Shown: positions 55,590 to 64,000 of the stretch, piece by piece
Layout of the letters: each line of letters starts with the position of its first letter
Position numbering within the stretch: position 1 is the first letter of the stretch
Source: Roridomyces roridus
Lineage: Eukaryota > Basidiomycota > Agaricomycetes > Agaricales > Mycenaceae
NCBI GenBank assembly: GCA_029378245.1
Contig: JARKIF010000017.1
Span: 744,001 to 808,000 of the forward strand
Reading direction: 5' to 3'
DNA: 64,000 bases
The notes under the pieces: generated by a model
Databases searched by the model: none
What the model was told of the DNA's origin: nothing
Seen by the model: only the letters and a program-made list of their open reading frames with translations
Program-made: the position numbers and the translations under genes

Positions 55590-57900
55590 AGAAGGCTGAC
55601 TTTTAAAGGCCGGAGGACTGGGCCCGTGTTACGGCACCGGGAATCATGGGTATTGGCCGATAGCCCCGCTGCGAAGACAGATGGTCACTGGTGCATTGTG
55701 ATCTGCAGCCCTGCATGTCTTGTTCGTTTGCTTCAATGATTTTGGACTAGGTTGTTATGATCTGTCACGGTGGATATGAATTCAGTCAACGGGATTTCCT
55801 GAATACAATCTGCTTGGACAACATCACAACATTTTGAAGAGAACTGAAACACCCGCACCGACCTATATCTTTGACAGGCATCCTGCGATCAAACTACTCA
55901 CCGGCATCTGGTTCTTTGACGAAGGCCGGAGCATTCCAGCTGTTGGCAAAATTGTAGGCTACTCCAAAAAATCTTGACACTCGGATTTCTGCAAAAAAAG
56001 GGGTAATGTTGGACAGATGCTGGAGCCAAGGCAGCATCGACGGTGGGGATTTGCGGAGCAAAGTAACATCCGATGAGGTAGCCGAGATATCACGAAGGCT
56101 CGGCCTACAATTTTGCCAACAGCTGTCATCTCACAGAGCCATCCTCTGGCCAATGCACATCGCCCCACGGGCCCACGCGGTCGACAAACCCTGAGGCGTG
56201 CCCATCGTGACGCCAAATTCCAAGTCGAATTCCGTTGACAGCTGTGAAATCACAGAGATTTGCAGGAGAACCGCTGGGATGGCGCAAAATGGCTGTTCCT
56301 GGTTTTAAATTTCCACACCATTATTACACGGCCACTGAAAGTTCGACATTGTAGCTCCCCACTGCGGGTCTTCAGCTGTTATTTACTGGGCGCGGCGCGA
56401 AGCGCTTGACGTACACCACGGAGCCGATATCTCCTGCCGACACTTCAAACAAACGGAAGCAAAATAACGATCAGACAGTGAGATCATCAGGGTGGGTATC
56501 TTTGGATCTCCAACTGGTTGGAATGCCCACAAAAGTCCGTATCGCGCATTCCATCGATCCTATTCATTAATTTGAGTTTCTCTTCCTCCACGCAGGGATC
56601 GCGTGTCATCGCGTGTCCCTTCATTCATATTCTCGAATGCACACGCGTCCAGAAGATATCTGTACGTCTGACATGCTACAATTTCCCGAGGGCCGCCGCT
56701 GTCAATGTCATTCGGTTACAACCCAATATTTATTGCACCTAATTACTGGCTAAACGGCGCCGCAGACCGAAACCCGTTTGCATTTATTCAATACAGAAAT
56801 TTCCTCAAGAAGGAAATCGTGGAAGGAGGTGGGTCATCCTTCCTGCCGGTGTATCAAAATGATCGTCAAATTGATTGATTGTTCTTCTCAACGCTTCACA
56901 AGCCACAACGCGATGCTAAAATTCGAAGGGCTTCTCGGTGACAGGAGAGCTAATGACGAGGCCTGACGAGACCCGTCATCGGCATTTAAAGAGCGCGCTG
57001 TTCCGCGATAGCCGATCGCCGCGGTCAGGAATCAGCGGAGTGCAAAGTCCTTTTCTGCGAAGTCCCTGTGCGGCGAGTGACGTTGACCGTCGTCAGCCGT
57101 TGTCTTTTGGGTCAGACATGGCGGTAAATCCGAAGTCCCGCAACAACTTCGAGTACGTTCCCAGGCCCTTCATCAACCGCGGGAAAAGAATACTGGAGCA
57201 GTTCGGCAGGCTTCCGCACTAGTACTTACTTGCCTCCCAGCTCTCACACGCATTTATGCTAATGGTATAGAGCAATACTTGTCCCATTCCGCCCAAATTT
57301 GTTCCTGTGCTCCAACTGTGTTCCCACAATGTGAAACTGGGCCAGGCGATACTTCTATTGATTGAATCGAGGCGGTGCAATTGGCGACAATTGAGGCGAT
57401 GGTGGTCCAGTAGATTACCGGACGGTATATTTGGCGGTTGCGAATTCAACTCCACCGGTACCTCCGGACCTCCCAAACAGACAACGAAGCGGGGGTTTGC
57501 CTCCGAGACACCCATCTGGGACCGGGGGCAACACGGTGATCCTGGCTACGTATACCGCGCATGCCGTAGACAATGGACGAAAAGAAGGAGGGGCCCAATC
57601 CATTCCTCACGCACCAATTTCGCCACTCCTCGTCTTCTCGTATGCAGTTCGAATTTACTCCCCCGGGTTCAGAGGGCGCCCACTGCGTTCCAAGTACATA
57701 TCGGCATTCAAGCGACCTGACCAAGCTCAAGCATACATCCGCGCGCGGGCTTCGCGGCTTCAACTCGCTGATCCGCACAGACGCGCGGAAGAGTACCCCA
57801 TGTGCTTACCGCCCTGATATACATTGGACACTGATCATGACAGTTGTTCCTCGGACGGCCGTCGGTCTTGCGTGTTGTTGATGACTACTTGAATGAGTCG
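55590..57900. other. Long gap without recognisable gene
   Basis: No frame with a recognisable motif on either strand. Frames around 57307-57817 overlap in several phases without convincing coding character. No RNA gene or clear repeat seen. Confidence 0.4.
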
Positions 57901-57952
57901 GACTGAATTACGAGAACTTACTTGCTAAGTTCTCGTTCTTTTAAGATTCAGT
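57901..57952. repeat. Long hairpin
   Basis: ACGAGAACTTA (57910-57920) pairs perfectly with TAAGTTCTCGT (57926-57936) around a 5-base loop. Outside it GACTGAAT pairs with ATTCAGTC, so the foldback is about 50 bases. It marks the start of an AT-richer segment reaching about 58960 and may be an end of a foldback element. Confidence 0.6.
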
Positions 57953-58960
57953 CAGGCCAGAATCCTGATAACTTTTTATACGGATTCAGACTTTTGATGA
58001 GGGTGGCTGTGCAGTTTCCTTTTTGCGGCTACAATGAGCAATTTTGACAGCTGCCATCAGTGAGTTTTTCCTTTCTCTCCAGAGCATTTAATTTCGGTTG
58101 AAACGACCTGAGATTTTGCAATCACACTCCTAGTAACTGGACTCGAGTTTTGTTCCCCCAAGGTGAGGTCTCATTTCAGATATTACATATGATATCTGTG
58201 ATTTACCTGCCGTTTTCAATCAGCTCATTTCCAGTTAACCAGAGACCCCGGATCTGTGGGATGTAGTCAGACTGAAGAAGGAGGTGTACTATTGCCTAGA
58301 ACACCCTCCTCAGAAATTACAAAAAAAAATTGCAGCCAAAAGAACATACATTCTGTGATGGAGGTTCATATGCATTAACACTGATTCCCCGTGTCCTCAC
58401 TGAGATTCCATCCTTTGTGTGAAATATTGGAGCAGATTGAAGATGAATCTCTGTCTGAAAGTATGCACAGAGCCCACAATTCTCCCCAAAACCCTGGATG
58501 CTGGAGCACAGGGGTAATACTTAGGTATAGATCCCCAAGTGACTCCACAGGGCTGCCGGGCCTGTTGAGTACTTGTCTTTTTCACCACAGTCACACCAAG
58601 GTGTAGTGAGCTCTGGGTCCTGTTGCCACATAAGGTTCAAAGGAAGTCAGATGGCCTACTTAATCTTCTGAGCTAATGAGTGAGGACCAGGGCTTGGCAG
58701 TGTAAGGCAAACTGACTGCAAAAATGCACACAAACACTCTTCCTTGAGCTGTCCAGGGCACCGTGGGCCATTTTCAATCCTCTGCCAGTTGGATATTTGG
58801 ACAGAGCAAGGAGGGATTAAAGGTTGATCAAAGGTGTCACAATCATCACGTCACTGCAAACCGGGTTCTCTACACAGCCACACAATCACATTTGCCTTGA
58901 TTTCACCTTGATTTCTTGTTGATTTCACCCAACACACTGTGTACATTTTCACACAAGGAA
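57953..58960. other. AT-rich segment without gene
   Basis: Composition changes to AT-rich with poly-A (58320-58329) and TTTCAC/CTTGATTTC words. No frame longer than about 70 codons. Possibly a degenerate transposable element bounded on the left by the hairpin at 57901. Confidence 0.4.
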
Positions 58961-59269
58961 GTTCTCGTCTATGCCGTGCTCTGCAACGGCCCGTACCCCC
59001 AAGTCAATGTACCAGATGTCGGAAGTTATACTGGCTCGTACAAGTCAGTTCCGGGATTTCCGTTCAGAATCGGAATCGAATCGCAACGCACTGAAGGTCG
59101 AGAATCACACAAAATTCGGGTGTTGGAACAACCACAGAACCGTCAATTTGATGGCTGTGCTACGGTGATGTGCCGCTCATGCCGCACTGACGCGTCATCA
59201 TTCTCACTCTCTGTCATCGCCCCTCTCTCTTCCTCTCCCTCTTTCCTCCTCCCTCTCCACCCCGCCATC

Positions 59270-59428
59270 ATGACCAACCATGATAACGGCCCAGACGTTA
59301 ATGAACCAACGACGTGGGCGTGCCCGCGCTGCACGATTATACGCACACTGGTGCAGTCGACTACCGAGAAGGGCATCTGGCTCCCCGTCGTTCCAGTGCT
59401 GTCGGACTGGGACCGCCGCCGGACATGA
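59270..59428 (+). CDS. Possible small protein or first exon, function unknown
   Basis: ATG 59270 follows a strong pyrimidine tract (CTCTCTCTTCCTCTCCCTC) and the context CCATCATG, a good agaric start. The 52-codon frame begins MTNHDNGPDVNEPTTWACPR and includes WACPRC, which looks like the first half of a RanBP2-type zinc finger, but the second cysteine pair is missing in this frame. It may continue through an intron that I could not place. Confidence 0.3.
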   Translation: MTNHDNGPDVNEPTTWACPRCTIIRTLVQSTTEKGIWLPVVPVLSDWDRRRT

Positions 59429-59429
59429 G

Positions 59430-60639
59430 AGACAGGTGTGTGTTGATGTCAGCCGCCTCCCACGATGGTGATGTAAAGAAGATGTTTATTGGAACGGACA
59501 AAGCTACAAGGATGTATGGTACAAGGGAATATACACTGAGACACGGAGGGCTGGTGTCAACGACGGAGCCGAGCTTGTCGACGCGGTTTGGACGGCGGTG
59601 GAATGTGGACGTTGCAGACGCTATCGGGCTGGAGCAGCAGCGTCCGCAAAGGAAAAGACGGCAGCCGAGGGTGCGGGGCTCGCCGCAGGAGCAGGGACCA
59701 ACGCCGTACAGCCGCCGTCGTAGATGCAAGTCAACATGCTTTGCACATACGATATTCACATTTCTTGGAGAAGCGGCGTTCATCGCCAGTGGGGCTCGCG
59801 CAGTTTACGACAATGCTGAATGCGGAAGAGAGCTGGTCGTCGTTGAGGGTGTCATCGAAAGCACTGCCCGAGTAATCGACACGTTCATCGTCATGAGGGC
59901 GCGCGCCGGGCGGAAACCATCCGATGAGATGCGGCTCCACGCTGCAGCACTGAAATGGGGTCAGCGAGTGCAGTGGGCTGAGTGTACGTGTGACGCACCA
60001 TGAGATAGTAGCAGTTGTAGTACTCGCTATTGGCTCTGGTGCGTATGCGAAGCCAACGAGACCTCGAGCCACGCGAGGCAGGGGCAGCACGGTGTAAAGT
60101 TGTCGATATTCGGCATCGCTGCAAGGGCGAGGGAGAGGTGTGGCGGGGTGAATGTGAAAAGACTGTTGGCGCGCGCGTGAGAGGTGGGGAGAACGCAAGG
60201 CGTGGTGGTGGTGGTTGTCTGAGATGCAGCAAGGAGGTATGATGTCAATGTATGATGGATTGATGTAATGACGAGATCACTGGCTGCCGATCGGCAAAAC
60301 ACCGCCATCACTGAAATCCCGTTTTTCGGTTTTTCGGTTCTCCGGTTGTCCCAACTCCCGGATGCACTCGAGAATCAGTGGCTCTCGGCGTTCGATCCCA
60401 ACCGAGCGTTGGGATATACGATGTCTTCCGCTCGTCGTCGCTCCAACTGTCGCATCTAGCCGACTTGCTGATGCGCGGTGATAATGTTGAGTCTCCACCG
60501 AGGCGCGCCCGACGGATTAGTGATCAGTGAATCTGTAAGTACTTACTTACAGGTGGTTCGTTCTGGGGGTTGGAACACGAGGTGGACTGTTGTCTTCAAG
60601 CGTGGAACAGGAGGCAGATTTGCCAATTCAGAGACCACA
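59430..60639. other. Gap without recognisable gene
   Basis: A 229-codon frame (59314-60003) and several minus-strand frames overlap here. Their composition looks like shadow frames and no domain is recognised. Confidence 0.35.
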
Positions 60640-61150
60640 AGAAGAAGTGCATCTCCCTTGGCACCATGCACGACAAAATGATTCGCCTTGTCGGTACACA
60701 TAGGCAGTGAGAATGTAAGAGTAGCACCCGTGAACGGTTGGGTGAATGTCGGAATGGACCGTCAGCCTAGGCACAATCGAGCCAGTTCTCGCGAAACATG
60801 ATGCTTTGACGCCCTGGATCCAATGAGCGAATCATAAGAATGGGGAGGAAATATCACCCGCGATCAACCTCTCCAGCGCGCCGTTTCTGGATGAATCGAT
60901 CCGCCCGATACCAGAAATCCCTGCTGCAATGCACACCCATCAGCCGATCAGCAGCCCAGTCCAACATCCCAAGCTCGCGAATACGGACCGCGAAAAGCGT
61001 AGATCCTCCGCCAGACTCTCCTGATCAGCGAGCGGCTGCTCTGCGTCATCACAATAGAGATACGAGTCAGACGTGGCAGTAGCGCTTCGGGGAAGAGTAG
61101 CAGGCATCGAGGTCGTCCGGATTGTTCATCACATCCAAGTGTGTGAATAG
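60640..61150 (-). pseudogene. Truncated copy of the 32-kb F-box-like gene
   Basis: About 500 bp are nearly identical to 32169-32720, including the 3' flank (GTGAATGTCGGAAT, GCCTAGGCACAATCG), the last exon (IMSRE), the last intron and the segment encoding the DLRF and DWAADW region. Several single-base deletions and a missing stretch near 61058 break the frame. The rest of the gene is absent, so it is a 3' partial segmental duplicate in the same orientation. Confidence 0.8.
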
Positions 61151-61456
61151 ATCTGTCACTTTCCGGTTTACTCAGTCGCTGCCTTACATGGAGCTAGAGT
61201 CGGCCGAATTGAAAGAATACTCCGAGAGAATATGATTTGTTGTCGATACGCATGGCGATTCGTCTTCGTCTGTGTTCTCCCGATCCCCAGTTCGATGGTC
61301 ATGTACGGGAGCTACAAACCACACAGAGTAAGTGCAAAACACGTGCCGATGAGTGCCAGTTGAAGATATATGATGAGCATCCCGCCGGGGGAAGGTTGAG
61401 TTGACTCTGCCTCGCCCAGCTCGTTGACGCCTGGCAGTAGTGAGTCTCCGTTTCCC
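61150..61456. other. Gap without recognisable gene
   Basis: 3' flank of the kinase-like gene and end of the duplicated segment. Short frames only. Confidence 0.35.
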
Positions 61457-63663
61457 TCAGATCAAAGCCAACACACCGTCCTCGACCGAAACGTTCTCCT
61501 CTCCGACGACCGAGCTCGTTTCATCGGTCAAATCCAGCAGCTCGATTGAAGCGCTAGGCTCGTTCTCCTCTTTCCAATTCCGGACTGATATCCAATGTCA
61601 GATTATACTACACCCACATCGGCGAACAAAAGAGAGACTTGCCATGAGTGTGCAACTCATCTTTCTCGCACGTCAGCTCGTAGAACGGATACCCCAAATC
61701 GGTCGCCAGGTCCAGCGTATCAGGGTTATATCCTTTGGTCGCGTGAAATTGTCGCATCCCAGGATACATGTCGTCCATCCAGCGAAGCCCATATATCTTG
61801 ACATACAGTTCAAAGTCCGGGAATCCCAGATGCGCGGCTTCCTCCGGTGTGAGACGTTCAGCTCCCGATGGGTTGACGGACCAGTACGCGGGGCAGTCGG
61901 GCAGTTGGTACCACCGATGACTTTCGAACTGATGCGAGGGACAAAGGAAGAGATATCCCGGAGGTAAATCGTTTGGTGAATCGGGAAAGTACATGGTTAC
62001 CCGCACACCCTGTAAAATGGCTGCTTGATTGTCAGCCGCGCGCCGATGATGGTATTGAATCTGACCGTATTCGTCCCGGTTGGCCTGGATCTCCAGGGAG
62101 GCAAATATGTGGGACGCTTGGGCCATCCAAGCCTTGTGACTAGACGCGGAAACGCCGATGGTCAAGGAATATGTATCCATAACACATGCAGAATCCACCC
62201 TGCCAAATGCCCGTCAGTACGCGACGACAAGCACACCAAATGATGTAGGGTACCGAGTCCAACCGCTCTCAGGTGAGATGAAAGTTCCCTCAGCACAACA
62301 TATTCTTGGAATCAAATGAGCATCCAGGCGTTGCAACAGCGAACTGTACTGACGGATTCCAAAGGTCGTCTACATGGGCGTGCTCCGTAGACCAAATGGT
62401 GGCTGTGGCGTCAACGGCTGGCATTTCCGCAATCTCGAAGGCCCCGTCTAATTTCCAGTTTGGAACGTAATAGATTGATCCCAGCTGGATCTGCATGTCA
62501 TTCGGAGCTGTAAACCAAGTGTAAAACGAGAGATCCCGATCGCAGATGTCGTGATACGATTCCAGCGACAGTGAGCGCATCAACTCGGATGGATGAGGTG
62601 GATTTAGGAAGGAGGATGACGGTGGGAGGAGAGTGTTCTGTTCTAAAGGGTCGAAGAGGCTCTCTCGGGATTCAGGCGGTGTGAGTTCGATGTGGAGGAC
62701 ACCCTTCGAGGGTCGGACCCACACGGTGTAGTCTGCCCATCCCTACATCACACAGTAATCGGTTAGAGTCATGGTGCGACGAGAAAAACAAATGTTTCAC
62801 AAGTGGTCGTCCTGAGAAATGCTGCACGTGTTGGCTGGCCCCCTGGAAAAACTGAGCAACTCGCCAACCAGAGCATGATTTCTTTTACATGCATCTGGGT
62901 GTTCTGCGGGTGTCTCAGATGGACCCAAGGATAACTAAAGGCTGACTTGACTGACCATGCTTAGCATGAAAAACACGTGAGAGAAATGTGAACTGTCATA
63001 TTGACGACGAAAGTCTCTCCAGGGAACAAGATCTAAATGGAAACATAAACATAAACAGACGTGCCTAAAATCGCGGTGGGAAACCAAACGAACCATCATG
63101 AAAAATCAGGGCGTGAATCCCGCCGCTGCTTGTGATGCCGTACAGATGCATTAGATTCGGGTGTCTGTTGCTGAGCTCATTCGGGGAGGTCATCACCTCG
63201 AGGAACGCACCGAATATTGGTATAACACGCGATTTCGGTTTTCCACTGCTACAGGGAGGGTATATATGTGAGCCATGTGTGGGTGAGCGCACAGGGAACA
63301 CGTACCTCCTCTGCACCAGGTCCCTCAAACAGAGCCACCGTCACGGACGACTGCGACCCGAAGATTCCCGCCGAATACATCTTGCGAAGATAATTTCCCC
63401 GTTTGTGCAGATGAACGACTCTCGAGGTATCGGTTGGACTGCGTATTTCGTGATTCAAGATGAGATCCCCGAGCGGAATCCTACGAAAATCTTGCAGGCG
63501 TGGTGAGCGGCATGGAAATCGAGACAGGGCCAGCTAACGCACCAGGCGGATCGCTTGGAGGCGAGTGGTTGATGTTGGTAAAGTTTCCGCCAGTAATGAC
63601 AATGTCCTTGGCGTGGGAGAAGACGGCACTGCCCGAGCTGTATCGTGCCAAGTTGACCGCCAT
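61457..63663 (-). CDS. Kinase-like orphan-family protein, ten exons
   Basis: Minus-strand ATG 63663. Exons 63663-63543, 63490-63306, 63248-63211, 63170-63094, 63032-62956, 62851-62801, 62742-62350, 62288-62254, 62199-61643, 61584-61457, all phases consistent, 553 residues. It starts SGSAVFSHAKDIVITGGNFT, then IPLGDLILNHEI. A segment like a kinase N-lobe follows: KMYSAGIFGSQSSVTVALFE, EQWKTEIACYTNIRNRHPNL and MHLYGITSSGGIHALIFHDD. No catalytic loop or DFG follows. Instead there is a long conserved agaric-specific region (WADYTVWVRPSKGVLHIELT, GYLFLCPSHQF, CPAYWSVNPSGAERLTPEEA, YPGMRQFHATKGYNPD). It is therefore probably a pseudokinase-type protein with unknown function, a family greatly expanded in Mycena-like genomes. 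The last intron starts GCAAGT. Confidence 0.8.
61585..61642 (-). other. GC-AG intron
   Basis: In the kinase-like gene the exon ends ACTCATG and the intron begins GCAAGT and ends ATATCAG. Splicing opens a further 42 codons (RNWKEENEPSASIELLDLTD) in frame. Reading through stops after 11 codons. Confidence 0.7.
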
Positions 63664-64000
63664 GCGATCGTGGATGACTGGATGTGCTCGCACCTCTCCG
63701 AGGATGCCACTTCCCTGTAATTCGTGCCGGGAGATCCGGGCATACTTAGGTACCTTGGTCTATATCGGTAATGGTGGTAAGAGAAGGAGAGGGACGAGGC
63801 GCCTAAGGCTCGAGGCAGTGCTCGTGAGAGAGTTGCAGATAAGGATCGCTGCTCATGCCGTCACCGTCGGCTTGCAAATCGGCGGGGTCGGCATTGCTCG
63901 GCATTGTTCGGCCGAAGCTGAACGTGCTTCCGGTGCATGTCCCATCCCATCAGACGAGATCGCAACCCGCGGAGCATTTGAGGATCGGACGCGTGAAATT
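63664..64000. other. Upstream flank of kinase-like gene
   Basis: Probably promoter and leader of the minus-strand gene. An open frame continues a short way upstream of 63663 without an ATG that I prefer. No further gene seen before the window ends. Confidence 0.35.

Noticed and set aside
59314..60003. 229-codon plus-strand frame
   Set aside because: It starts inside a better start context in another frame, has shadow-frame composition and no domain. Overlapping minus-strand frames are equally long.
1..64000. CRISPR arrays, bacterial operons, rRNA
   Set aside because: No regularly spaced repeats, no polycistronic layout and no rRNA-like sequence. The gene structure is clearly fungal.

Overview
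The window looks like nuclear DNA of a mushroom-forming basidiomycete (Agaricomycetes, possibly a Mycena-like genome). The evidence is gene structure and gene families. Genes are dense in 40-80 nt introns with GT-AG (occasionally GC-AG) borders. The families present (fungal Zn2Cys6 regulators, DUF3602, DUF6534 membrane proteins, F-box/LRR proteins, MYND proteins, NLR N-terminal domains, DOMON/cytochrome b561, a kinase-like orphan family) are typical of agarics. The family calls rest on recognition from memory, not on a search. Exon borders were worked out by hand from splice motifs and reading-frame continuity.

Layout. 1-1.7 kb: no gene recognised. 1.75-7 kb: a decayed kinase-like gene, a 430-bp inverted-repeat element, a frameshifted F-box/LRR gene back to back with an intact multi-exon F-box gene, and the 3' end of an F-box-like family member. 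7.9-9.8 kb: a secreted/membrane DOMON-cytochrome b561 protein. 10.3-22 kb: two almost identical 1,568-bp terminal-inverted-repeat elements in opposite orientation. They bracket two divergent Zn2Cys6 transcription factor genes and a diverged tandem duplication. 22-26.3 kb: tRNA-related (SINE-like) repeats, a DUF3602 gene, and a 1,375-bp CACTG-ended element inserted into one of the SINE-like copies. 26.8-31 kb: a stand-alone NLR N-terminal domain gene, an F-box relic, and a D-amino-acid oxidase. 32-35.4 kb: an F-box-like gene, a DUF3602 relic and a single-pass membrane protein. 35.9-39.3 kb: a MYND zinc-finger gene with one frameshift and a 5'-truncated NAD(P)-dependent epimerase. 41-46.2 kb: an F-box-like gene, an unrecognised ORF and a 16-exon DUF6534 membrane protein. 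46.5-53.9 kb: inverted copies of an unidentified repeat, an ARM-repeat relic, an intact 259-aa conserved fungal protein and a broken F-box/LRR gene. 54.8-55.6 kb: a short Zn2Cys6 protein. 57.9-59 kb: an AT-rich stretch. 60.6-63.7 kb: a truncated copy of the 32-kb F-box-like gene and an intact 10-exon kinase-like orphan-family gene.

There is no operon-like or clearly co-functional cluster. The picture is an accessory, repeat-rich region in which expanded families (F-box, F-box-like, zinc-cluster regulators) are being duplicated and lost next to a few intact metabolic or membrane genes. At least seven coding units carry frameshifts, stops or truncations, while the long multi-exon genes nearby are clean. 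This makes real gene decay more likely than poor sequence, although each single-base indel could still be an assembly error.
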